The translations under genes were made by a program, and so were the position numbers. Below are positions 6,175-13,466 of a stretch of DNA of 14,232 nucleotides, one piece after another. Under the pieces are notes generated by a model, which was not told where the DNA came from, made no database searches, and saw nothing but the letters and a program-made list of their open reading frames with translations. The DNA lies in the NCBI GenBank assembly GCA_003022685.1, contig PXSV01000114.1:1-14232 (forward strand), in the 5' to 3' direction. Within the stretch, counting starts at the first letter, position 1. Each line of letters opens with the position of its first letter. The stretch is from Halobacteriales archaeon SW_9_67_24. GTDB taxonomy: Archaea > Halobacteriota > Halobacteria > Halobacteriales > Halococcaceae.

Positions 6175-7569
6175 TCAGCCTTCCCTGAACTCGACGCCCT
6201 TCCCGCCGCTGGGGTGTTCCCACTGGGTGTCGGCGACGATGGCGCAGGTCCCGCATTCGACGCAGGGCTGGGTGTCGAGGCTCACGACGCGCTTCTCGTC
6301 GCCGTTTGACTGCACCGTTTCGTCGCGGTAACACCCGCCACCGAAGTCCTCGGCGCTCACCGGGCAGGCCGTGACGGCCTCGCCGATGATCGTGGGCAGC
6401 GTGACGTAGGGCGTCTTGGTGTCGGGCATCATCGTCGCGAGATACGGCGAGCTGTACGCCGTTTCGAGCAGCCCGGCGCGATCGGCCATCCGGACGCCGA
6501 GCCGGCCGACCGACGAGTCGAGCGCGCGTTCGGCGAGCCTGGTCGCGGTGTCGTTCTCGCTGAGCGCGCTCGCCACCTCGTACCTAGTGGGGCGGAGTTT
6601 GTCCATCACGCCCTCGTCGTGGAGTCGACGCTCGTAGCGCTCGCCCGCCGAGTCGGGCTCGCCACGCGAGCGTGCCTCCACGAACGCCTCCGCCGCCAGC
6701 GCGCCCGCGGTCACGGCGTGGTTCATCCCCTTGATGATCGGCCCCTGGGCCTGCATCTGCCCGCCCGCGTCGCCCACGAGCGCGAGCCGTCCCTGATGCG
6801 GCGAGGGGTTCGCGGCCTTCTTCGAGTCGGGGACGAGCTTCGCCGAATACTCGCGCTCGTCGTACTCCTCGCCGAGCCACTGGGCGAGCACCGGATGGGT
6901 GAGGAGCGCGTCGAGCAGGTCCTGGACCTCGGCCTCCTCCTCCACGATGCTGTCGAGGTGGAACACGTTCCCGATGCACAGCGAGTCCTGGTTGGTGTAG
7001 AGGAACCCGCCGCCCCGAACGCCATCGTAGAGATCGCCCGAGAACAGGTGGGCCTCGCCTTCCTCGTCGGTGATCCCGAACCGCTCGTTGATCGCGTCGC
7101 CAGGCATGTCGACGACGGCTTTCACGCCCTGGAACCACTCTTCGGGCTCCTCCCAGTCCATCAATCCCGCCTCGCGCGCGAGTTCGGAGTTCACGCCGTC
7201 CGCAGCGACGACGAAGTCGGCCTTGATGGGGTCGAGCTCCTCGCACGTCACCCCGATGATCTCCCCATCCTCGCGCAGGAGGCCGTTCACCTTCACCTCC
7301 GTCAGGAGTCCGCCGCCGGCCTCGCGGGTGATTTCGTGAACTTGTTCGGCCATCCACGAGTCCATTTTTCGGCGGAGCACGGCGTCGGCCCACTCGGTGT
7401 CCCGTTCGTGGCCTTCGGTGATGTCGAAGGTTCGGACCTGCTCGCCTGCGATGTTGTGGATGTAGTAGTCCGTTACTGGTCGTTCGGTCGCGTGCTCGCG
7501 AAAGCCCGGGAAGATGCCGTCGATCGTGTACGGCGCGGATTCCTCGGCGTAGATCAACCCTCCAGTCAC
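6175..7569 (-). CDS. fixC: ETF:quinone oxidoreductase FixC (FAD-binding N-terminus lost)
   Basis: ETF:quinone oxidoreductases take electrons from ETF and reduce the membrane quinone pool through FAD and a 4Fe-4S cluster. The open frame gives 464 residues from GTG 7569 (TGGLIYAEESAPYTIDGIFPGF). It contains VVAADGVNSELAREAG, the FAD motif LALVGDAGGQMQAQGP, and a C-terminal ferredoxin-like segment with Cys402, Cys413 and CVECGTC (436, 439, 442). Relatives continue upstream with the Rossmann GxGxxG FAD-binding motif. Here that motif is missing. In-frame GVDAGSKNV precedes position 7569, and a plausible original start MTDEY (ATG 7609, overlapping the fixB stop) lies 16 nt before it in another frame. 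About 40-50 residues are therefore missing with a frameshift, and as written the enzyme could not bind FAD normally. Confidence 0.85.
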   Translation of the reverse strand: MTGGLIYAEESAPYTIDGIFPGFREHATERPVTDYYIHNIAGEQVRTFDITEGHERDTEWADAVLRRKMDSWMAEQVHEITREAGGGLLTEVKVNGLLREDGEIIGVTCEELDPIKADFVVAADGVNSELAREAGLMDWEEPEEWFQGVKAVVDMPGDAINERFGITDEEGEAHLFSGDLYDGVRGGGFLYTNQDSLCIGNVFHLDSIVEEEAEVQDLLDALLTHPVLAQWLGEEYDEREYSAKLVPDSKKAANPSPHQGRLALVGDAGGQMQAQGPIIKGMNHAVTAGALAAEAFVEARSRGEPDSAGERYERRLHDEGVMDKLRPTRYEVASALSENDTATRLAERALDSSVGRLGVRMADRAGLLETAYSSPYLATMMPDTKTPYVTLPTIIGEAVTACPVSAEDFGGGCYRDETVQSNGDEKRVVSLDTQPCVECGTCAIVADTQWEHPSGGKGVEFREG

Positions 7570-7609
7570 GTTCTTCGAGCCGGCGTCGACGCCGGTACTC
7601 GTCAGTCAT
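7570..7609 (-). other. fixC deletion/frameshift junction at a 16-bp palindrome
   Basis: ATG 7609 opens MTDEY, a normal FixC beginning. After about 16 nt the FixC frame resumes in a different phase as GVDAGSKNVTGG. The junction lies in the perfect palindrome CCGGCGTCGACGCCGG (7580-7595). This could be a genuine deletion at a hairpin or a collapse during sequencing or assembly. Confidence 0.75.
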
Positions 7610-9519
7610 CGCTCGTGCCTCCGTCGGCCGCAACCGCTCCGATATCCAGTTCGCCCGATTCGAGCGCCGCGGTGAGTTCGGGGAGCACCTCGAAGAGGTC
7701 GCCCTCGACGAAGAAATCCGAGAAGTCCCGGATGCGCGCGTCGGGGTCGGTGTTCACAGCGATGACCGTCTCGGATTCGTCCATCCCGACCTTGTGTTGT
7801 ACCGCCCCGGAGATCCCGGCGGCGATGTAGAGGTCGGGTTCGACGACCTGGCCGGTCTCGCCGATCTGGCGTTCCTCCGCCGTGTAGCGCTCGACGTGAC
7901 CCGCGAACTCGTAGGAGCCGGTGACGATCCCGCGCGAGACCCCGAGGCCACAGTCCTCGAACGCGTCGGCGAGTTCGAGCCCGAGCTCCATTCCTTTCGT
8001 CGGGTCGTCGCCGATGCCCCGGCCCATCGCCACCACCACGTCGTGGCCGGTGAGGTCGACGCCCTCGTCGAGCCGGTCGTGGTCGGTGACCGACACTCGG
8101 AGCCAGTCCGCCTCCAGATCGAAATCGTGCTCGATCGCCTCGCCCTCGCGGTCGTGGTCGGGTTCGGGGAGATCGAAACTCCCCGGGATCACCGACGCGC
8201 CCTGGGGGTGGAACTCCCGTGTGGGGTTGTCGAGACACAGGATGGTCGAGTACTCGAACCCCGAGAAATCGGGCCGCTTCATGTGCAGCACGCGCTCGAA
8301 CTCCTTTTTCGTGCCCGGTCGCCCCGTTTTGGCGGGGTTCGAGATCATCGCTTCCTCGATGTAGAGATCCGAGCAGTCCGACGCGAGCCCGGAGTCGAGT
8401 TCGCCCTGAACCAGCGCCGAGAGGTCTCTCCCGTTGTTCGTTGCCGGGAACACCGTATAGCGTGGTTCGTCGTAGTCGCGCCAATCCGCTTCGTCTGGCC
8501 CCTTTTCAGCAGTCGGATCGCCGCCCCACCGCGCCATATCGCAGAACAGCTCGGTGTAGGGCTTGTGCTGGAACCGTTCCAATCTGGGGTCTTCGTGGTG
8601 AACCACCACGTTCGCCCCGTAGGCGATGACGTCCTCGACGTGTTTCTCCACGTCGCTGCCGATCAGCACCGCGACGACCCGCTCGTCGGCGTCGTAGTCG
8701 TCGTTGTACGTGTCCATCAGTTCGCGGGCCTTCCCGAGCATCTCCTTCGAGACGTCGATGAGTTCGCCCGCCTGGGTCTCGCAGTAGACCCACATATCGC
8801 GGTAGTCGCCGTTCTCGATCGCCTTGACGTACTGTTTGTCCGCCGTCGGGTGGTCGAGATCGGGGTGTTTCTCCTCCGGTGGTACGACCTCGATCTCGCC
8901 GACTTCTTCCTCTTCCTGCACGGAGTCGATCCGGTTCTCGATCAGGTTCGTCGCCGCACTCCGGTCCTCGCCGGCCTCCTCGGCGTCGAGCACCTCCTGC
9001 AGGCGTTTTTCGTCGTCGATCCCCTGGAGCGCGTTGCCGAGCTCCGCGGTCGAGAGTTCGCCCGGGTCGATCTCGTCCTCCCCCTCTTCGGCGTCCTCGG
9101 TCACCTTCTCGATCCGGCTCTCGATCAGCGTCTTCACGTTGTCACGGTCCTCGCCGCCCTCCTCCGCCGCGAGGACGGCTTCGAGTTCGTCGGGGTCCTC
9201 GACGCCCTTGATCGCGGGGCCGAACTCCGCGATGTCGTACTCCGCGGGATCGAGCGCGAGATCGTCGGCCGATTCGTCGCTAGCTCCCTCGTCGCTCGCG
9301 GATACGGCCTCCTGATCGCCCTCGACCTCGCCGGCGGACTCACGGTACTCGCCCTCGGTCTCGGTGCCTTCCTCCACGGCGTCGCCCTCGGCGGGCCCGC
9401 TGTTGGCCGTCCTTTTCGGCGTCCAGCATCCCTTCGAGTTCGCGGGGGCTGTCGATCTCCGCCAGTTCGTCCTGAAGCTGTTCGACCGTGTGCTCGCCTG
9501 GGTCTGTAGTCTCACTCAT
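7602..9519 (-). CDS. fixB: ETF alpha subunit FixB with long N-terminal extension (+1 frameshift near start)
   Basis: ETF alpha carries the FAD that shuttles electrons from dehydrogenases to FixC. The C-terminal FAD domain is clear: SRGIVTGSYEF, GETGQVVEPDLYIAAGISGAVQHKVGM, AVNTDPDARIRDFSDFFVEGDLFEVLPEL. The core alpha/beta domain starts around QYVKAIENGDYRDMWVYCE and is preceded by about 200 acidic residues carrying a repeated 51-residue module. The true start is ATG 9519 (MSETTDPGEHTVEQLQDELAEIDSPRELEGMLDAEKDGQ), 3 nt after the fixA stop. It is one nucleotide out of frame with the rest, and the join is near GGGCCCGCC (9398-9390). The GTG 9515 start in the long frame gives a basic, S/T/R-rich N-terminus unlike any haloarchaeal protein and is a shadow. 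The 3' end overlaps the fixC start by 8 nt. Confidence 0.88.
8919..9071 (-). repeat. ETF alpha N-terminal module, copy 2 (51 residues)
   Basis: The copy spans IDPGELSTAELGNALQG, then RLQEVLDAEEAGEDR and LIENRI. It lies 10 residues after copy 1. A third half-copy (LQDELAEIDSPRELEGMLDAEKDG) occupies the extreme N-terminus and is interrupted by the frameshift. Confidence 0.75.
9102..9254 (-). repeat. ETF alpha N-terminal module, copy 1 (51 residues)
   Basis: The copy spans LDPAEYDIAEFGPAIKG, then DPDELEAVLAAEEGGEDR and LIESRI. It is about half identical to copy 2 at 9071-8919, with the shared core [LI]-D-P-x-E ... ELx2VLxAEExGEDRx5LIExRI. The predicted structure is a helical, strongly acidic bundle. 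Confidence 0.75.
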
Positions 9520-9522
9520 GAA

Positions 9523-10395
9523 TCAATCACCCGCCGCCTCGGATCGTCCGTCGGCAAACGGTTCCATCGCCTCGAACACCTCACCCATTCCTTCGCCGTC
9601 GTCGGGATCGACCACCGTGGCCTCGCGTTCCGCCGGCGCTTTCGGGATCGGATCGACCGACGAGACGATGGTGGGCGACCCGTCGAGGCCGATGTAGTCC
9701 GGATCGAGGTTCAGGTCCGCGTGATCCCACGTCGTCAGGTGCTCCTCGTGGTTCTCGGCGCGTTCTTTGGTCTCGGCCCGGAGGTCTTTGAGTGTGAGTC
9801 GGTGGGCCGCTTTTCGATACGTGGGCTCGAACTCGGGATCGGCGACGATGAACGCCGGCGTCGGCGCTTCGACGGTCTCGATCTCCTCGATGTCCCCCTC
9901 GACGAGGCGTTTCGCCCGTACTGTACCCTCGTCCTCGTCGACATCGAGCGCGACGACGTGGGTGATGATCGGCCAGTCGAGACACCAGCACGCCTGGGGG
10001 CCGGTGTGACCCGTCTCGCCGTCGGCGGTTTTGAACCCCGCAAACACGAGATCGGGCTGATTCTCCATTTTCTGGAGCCCCGTCGCCAAGGTGATGGCGG
10101 TCGCCCACGTGTCGGAGGCGGCGAGTTCGCGGTCCGAGAGGAGATAGAGGTCGTCGGCGTAGACCGTTTCCATCGCCTCCCGGAGCACGTCGCCATAGCC
10201 GGGCGGCCCCATGCTCATCACGCTGAGGGTTCCTCCATGTCGGACCTTGGTCTGGAGGGCGGTCCGCAGCGCGTGCTTGTCGTTGGGGTTCATCACCGTC
10301 GGAGTGTTTCCACGTTCGAGGTGTCCGTCCTCGTCGAACGCGACCTGTCCCTCGCGGAAATCGGGTACGCCTTTGGTCAGAACGACTGAGTGCAT
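9523..10395 (-). CDS. fixA: Electron transfer flavoprotein beta subunit FixA
   Basis: This encodes 290 residues from ATG 10395 (MHSVVLTKGVPDF). ETF beta pairs with FixB and binds the AMP or second flavin nucleotide. Conserved features are a Rossmann-like N-terminus, NPNDKHALRTAL (about 37-48), the MGPPGYGDVLREAMETVYADDLYLLSD segment (about 61-87), SDTWATAITLATGLQ, and the nucleotide loop ADGETGHTGPQACWCLDWP (about 123-141), which matches the usual TGxxA...LDWP pattern. The C-terminal portion (TLKDLRAETKERAENHEEH and onward) is somewhat long and acidic, as in haloarchaea. It is followed 3 nt later by fixB, so the two are certainly co-transcribed. An AT-rich TAATAG at about 10443-10448 is a possible promoter. 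No lesion is visible. Confidence 0.92.
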   Translation of the reverse strand: MHSVVLTKGVPDFREGQVAFDEDGHLERGNTPTVMNPNDKHALRTALQTKVRHGGTLSVMSMGPPGYGDVLREAMETVYADDLYLLSDRELAASDTWATAITLATGLQKMENQPDLVFAGFKTADGETGHTGPQACWCLDWPIITHVVALDVDEDEGTVRAKRLVEGDIEEIETVEAPTPAFIVADPEFEPTYRKAAHRLTLKDLRAETKERAENHEEHLTTWDHADLNLDPDYIGLDGSPTIVSSVDPIPKAPAEREATVVDPDDGEGMGEVFEAMEPFADGRSEAAGD

Positions 10396-10514
10396 TGGTA
10401 TGGATACTCCTGGGTGGCTCTCTCTGGCATAGCCTCCCGCCGACTATTACGGTGTTGGTCTGTCGTGGATTCTTGCCGGTACTCGACCGCCGGTCCGTCG
10501 GGAACGACTGCCGT

Positions 10515-10850
10515 TCAGGTCCGGCCTGCCCGACCCGCGTCGACGTCGACGTCGATGGCGTCGACCGGGCAGACGTCGACACACAGCATGCAGTCGATGC
10601 ACTGGGCTTCCTCGGCCGGGTCGGCCTTGATCTCGCTTTCCGGGTGATCGGGCGAGTCGACCCACTCGAAGACGTCTACGGGGCAGTCCTCCAGACACGC
10701 TCCGTCGGCGATGCAGAGGTCGAAATCGACCGCGACGTGGGTGCCGTGGATCCCCAACTGCTCGGGTTCCTCGACCGGCCCCCAGACGTCGTGACCCTCG
10801 TGTTCGTCGACGATCTCGCGGTTCTGTTCGAATTCGGGATCGATGGCCAT
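10515..10850 (-). CDS. Zn-type dicluster (7Fe/8Fe) ferredoxin
   Basis: This encodes 111 residues from ATG 10850; an earlier in-frame ATG would read through the promoter. It closely follows the plan of the Sulfolobus zinc-containing ferredoxin. An N-terminal extension (MAIDPEFEQNREIVDEHEGHD) carries His17 and His20, IHGTH carries His35, and Asp77 lies in the inter-cluster loop, so all four positions that bind zinc in that family are present. Cluster cysteines are 46, 52 and 94 for cluster I, with Asp49 in the position often seen with a 3Fe-4S centre. Cluster II uses 84, 87, 90 and 56. It is a soluble electron carrier for 2-oxoacid oxidoreductases and related enzymes. It lies upstream of fixA (119-bp gap) on the same strand, suggesting functional linkage with ETF. 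Confidence 0.9.
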   Translation of the reverse strand: MAIDPEFEQNREIVDEHEGHDVWGPVEEPEQLGIHGTHVAVDFDLCIADGACLEDCPVDVFEWVDSPDHPESEIKADPAEEAQCIDCMLCVDVCPVDAIDVDVDAGRAGRT

Positions 10851-10873
10851 CGGTACCGTTCCTGATGTGGGCA

Positions 10874-10888
10874 TGCACTTAAAGGTTG
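10874..10888 (-). promoter_or_regulatory. Promoter of the ferredoxin gene
   Basis: The minus strand reads CAACCTTTAAGTGC. The TATA-like TTTAAG is about 31 nt before ATG 10850, giving an essentially leaderless mRNA. It lies in the 85-bp region shared with the divergent histidine kinase, which also holds a small CGGGG-N7-CCCCG inverted repeat (10896-10912). Confidence 0.55.
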
Positions 10889-10935
10889 AACCGAACGGGG
10901 GTGAGAACCCCGATCCCGTAGCAATAGTTAACCCG

Positions 10936-11322
10936 ATGGACTCACTGGTTTTAGCGGAGATGGTCGTCTTCACCCCGGCCGTGACGGTCGTCTTGGCGGT
11001 CGTTCCCGTCGCGCTGGCGCTGGCTGCCGTCGCATGGCGGCGGCGGGACGAGCCGGCGGGAAAACCGGTCGTGGTCTACCTCGTGGCGCTCGCTGCCGGT
11101 GCGACGGCCTACGGGGCCGAACTCGGGACCGCCGACCTCCGGACGAAGTTCCTCCTCGTCGGGGTCAGTCTCGTGCTGATGTCGGTGTTCGTCGGCGCGT
11201 GGTTCTGGGTCGCGCTCGCGTACACGGGCCGGAGCCGCTTCACCACCCGGCGAACGGCGGCGTTGCTGGCGGTCGAACCCGTCATCGTCGCAACCGCGGC
11301 GGCGCTCCCGCTCTCGTCGTGA
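10936..11322 (+). CDS. Histidine kinase, N-terminal membrane half (helices 1-4)
   Basis: This encodes 128 residues from ATG 10936; ATG 10960 (MVVFTPAVTVVLAVVP) is an equally good family-like start about 30 nt after a TATA-like TAGTTAAC. It holds four hydrophobic spans: VVFTPAVTVVLAVVPVALAL; VVVYLVALAAGATAYGAE; FLLVGVSLVLMSVFVGAWFWVALAYTG; and AALLAVEPVIVATAAALPL. The AWRRRDEPAGKP and YTGRSRFTTRR loops match the first half of the seven-helix sensor region of archaeal histidine kinases. The frame ends at TGA 11320-11322, overlapping GTG 11319 of the next reading frame. That frame carries helices 5-7, the PAS domains and the kinase domain, so this is one gene split by a frameshift, or two coupled genes. 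Confidence 0.72.
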   Translation: MDSLVLAEMVVFTPAVTVVLAVVPVALALAAVAWRRRDEPAGKPVVVYLVALAAGATAYGAELGTADLRTKFLLVGVSLVLMSVFVGAWFWVALAYTGRSRFTTRRTAALLAVEPVIVATAAALPLSS

Positions 11323-13427
11323 CGCACTTCGTCTATCTGCTGGTGTTGATGTTCGGCGCGACCGCCCTGTTCGTCCAGCTGTTCGTGCGTGCGCGCCACC
11401 TCTACCGGCTGCAAGCGACCGCGCTGCTCGGTGCCGCGTTCGCCCCGTGGCTCGCGATCATCGTGCCGACGTTCGACCTCTTCACCGGCTTCGACGTCAC
11501 TCTCTTCGCGTGGGTGCTCGCCGGTATCGCGATCACGGCCGCGCTCTTCCGGGTGAAGGTCCTCGATCCGGTGCCGGCGGCCCACGCCTCGATCGTCGAG
11601 GAGATGGGCGACGGGGTCGTGGTGCTCGACGAGGACGATCGCGTCGGCGACACCAACCCCGAGGCGCGCCGTTTGCTCGGAATCGACGACGATGCCATCG
11701 GAACGCCGATCGCGGACGTTTTCGGCGCGTGGGAGACCGTCGACCGCGACGATCCCGACGCGTGGCACGAGATCGAGATCGAACGGGACGACCGAACGCG
11801 ACATCTCGAAACCCAGGTATCACCCTTTTTCGACCACCACGACCGGCCGGTTGGTCGGCTCCTCGTGCTCCGGGACATCACCGAGCGAAAGCACCGCGAG
11901 CAGAGCCTCGCCCGGTACAAGACCGTCTTCGAGTCGGTCCAGGATCAGGTGTTCGCCCTCGACAACGGCGGACGGTTCGTGCTGGCGAACGACCCGCTGG
12001 GGGCGTTGCTCGGTGTCGACGCCGATTCGCTCGTCGGGAGCCACGTCTCGACGATGCTGGCGGAGGACGACGAACGGTTTGCCGGGGGCGGAGCCCCCGA
12101 TCACGACGAGCCGGTCGAGGTCGCGATCGAGACTGCCGAGGGCGAGACGATCCCCTGTGAGCTCCAGTTGGCCCCGGTCGTGCTTCGGGACGTCGAGGGC
12201 ACTGTCGGGGCCGTCCGGGACATCCGTCGGCGAAAGCGCGTCGAGCGCTCACTCCAGGAGACCACCGAACGCTTCGAGACTCTGGTGGCGGCCTCGCCGC
12301 TCGCCATCGTCGCAGTCGATGCCGACGCCACCGTCGAGGTGTGGAACCCCGCGGCCGAGGAACTGTTCGGCTGGAGCGCCGAAGCGATCGTCGGCGAAGA
12401 ACTGCCGATCATCCCCGACGAACACACGGAGCGCCTCGGGGACCAGCACGAACGCGTTCTCGCCGGCGAACGACTCACCGGGTTCGAAACCACGCTTCGC
12501 CGGAAGGACGGGTCCCGCGTCGAGGTCCGCGTCTCCATCGCACCGGTTCACGACGCCGGCGGCGAAATCTACGGGAGCGTCTCGGTCATCGCCGACATCA
12601 CCGAGCGAAAGCGCCGCGAGCGCGAGATCCGCCGGCAGAACGAGCGTCTCGACGAGTTCGCCTCGGTGGTGAGCCACGACCTCCGCACCCCCCTGAGCGT
12701 CGTTTCCGGTCGGCTCGAACTCGCGGCCGAGACCGGCGATATGGAGCACGTCGAGCACGCCGAGGATGCGCTCGCACGGATGGAGGAATTCATCGAGGAC
12801 ATCCTGACGCTCGCGCGCGAGGGAAAGACCATCGGCGAAACCGAACCCGTCGACTTCACGGCCACGATCCTCGCGGCGTGGAACGGGGTTCCGGCCGACA
12901 CGACGACGCTTGACGTGGAGCCTGGCGTGCCCGAAACGATCGAGAGCGACCGGGGCCGGTTGGCGGAGCTGTTCGAGAACCTGTTCCGCAACGCCGTGGA
13001 ACATGGTTCCACGAGCCCTCCTTCGCAGGCTCAGGAGGACGCTGTGGAGCACGACTCCACAAGCCCTCGCTCGGGAACTCGCGAGGACGCCGTCGAACAC
13101 GGTTCGACGAACCCTCCTTCGCAGGCTCAGGAGGACGCCGTCGAACACGGTGGCGCAGGCGTGACCGTCACCGTCGGTCCCACGCCCGAGGGGTTCTACG
13201 TCGCGGACGACGGCCCTGGCATTCCGGCCGACAAGCGCGCGATGGTGTTCGATTCGGGCTACACGACCGCCGCCGAGGGAACCGGGTTCGGCCTGGCGAT
13301 CGTCGAACGCATCGCCGAGGCCCACGGCTGGACGGTCGCCGCCGTCGAGAGCGAGACCGGCGGCGCGCGCTTCGAGTTCGCCGGCGTGACTCGCACCGAA
13401 CCCCCAGAGCCGACCGCCGAGGACTGA
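11319..13427 (+). CDS. Histidine kinase, helices 5-7 plus three PAS domains, HisKA and HATPase
   Basis: This encodes 702 residues from GTG 11319. Helices 5-7 (about 1-85) are followed by PAS1 (about 88-195, ending DITERKHRE), PAS2 (about 198-312, ending DIRRRKRVE) and PAS3 (about 315-432, ending DITERKRRE). The HisKA box is VVSHDLRTPL with phospho-acceptor His453. The HATPase has N-box ELFENLFRNAVEHG (from about 549), G1 DDGPGIP (631-637) and G2 GTGFGLAIVE (654-663). All catalytic motifs are present, so kinase activity is plausible. Three 16-residue repeats are inserted directly after the N-box. Homologs normally have one continuous seven-helix region with an extra loop of about 30-35 residues between helices 4 and 5, and here that loop is absent and the frame changes. 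No response regulator is adjacent, as is common in haloarchaea. Confidence 0.85.
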   Translation: MTHFVYLLVLMFGATALFVQLFVRARHLYRLQATALLGAAFAPWLAIIVPTFDLFTGFDVTLFAWVLAGIAITAALFRVKVLDPVPAAHASIVEEMGDGVVVLDEDDRVGDTNPEARRLLGIDDDAIGTPIADVFGAWETVDRDDPDAWHEIEIERDDRTRHLETQVSPFFDHHDRPVGRLLVLRDITERKHREQSLARYKTVFESVQDQVFALDNGGRFVLANDPLGALLGVDADSLVGSHVSTMLAEDDERFAGGGAPDHDEPVEVAIETAEGETIPCELQLAPVVLRDVEGTVGAVRDIRRRKRVERSLQETTERFETLVAASPLAIVAVDADATVEVWNPAAEELFGWSAEAIVGEELPIIPDEHTERLGDQHERVLAGERLTGFETTLRRKDGSRVEVRVSIAPVHDAGGEIYGSVSVIADITERKRREREIRRQNERLDEFASVVSHDLRTPLSVVSGRLELAAETGDMEHVEHAEDALARMEEFIEDILTLAREGKTIGETEPVDFTATILAAWNGVPADTTTLDVEPGVPETIESDRGRLAELFENLFRNAVEHGSTSPPSQAQEDAVEHDSTSPRSGTREDAVEHGSTNPPSQAQEDAVEHGGAGVTVTVGPTPEGFYVADDGPGIPADKRAMVFDSGYTTAAEGTGFGLAIVERIAEAHGWTVAAVESETGGARFEFAGVTRTEPPEPTAED
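12990..13154 (+). repeat. Three 48-bp in-frame palindromic repeats plus a partial fourth, inside the HATPase domain
   Basis: The units are 12990-13037, 13038-13085 and 13086-13133, with a partial copy at 13134-13154. Each encodes [ND]AVEH[GD]STxPxSxxxE. Each has inverted repeat A: CGTGGAAC/GTTCCACG in unit 1, TGTGGAG/CTCCACA in unit 2, CGTCGAAC/GTTCGACG in unit 3. Each also has inverted repeat B: CCTCCT/AGGAGG in units 1 and 3, CCTCGC/GCGAGG in unit 2. Differences between units fall on both sides of the stems so that pairing is kept, apart from the innermost A pair in unit 2. Confidence 0.9.
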
Positions 13428-13466
13428 CCGACGCCGAGTTAGTGTCGCTTCCACGACGATGTATCG

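Noticed and set aside
7794..9509. 571-residue plus-strand open frame opposite fixB
   Set aside because: It is antisense to clear ETF alpha motifs, is rich in V/R/L of the kind produced by reverse reading of acidic genes, and has no family match.
9364..10389. 341-residue plus-strand frame opposite fixA
   Set aside because: It is antisense to an intact FixA; the basic composition is atypical of haloarchaeal proteins.
12990..13154. CRISPR-like array
   Set aside because: The 48-bp units are tandem with no spacers between them, and they are in frame inside a kinase domain.
12249..13454. 401-residue minus-strand open frame opposite the histidine kinase
   Set aside because: It overlaps the HisKA and HATPase motifs in antisense and is a composition artefact of high GC.
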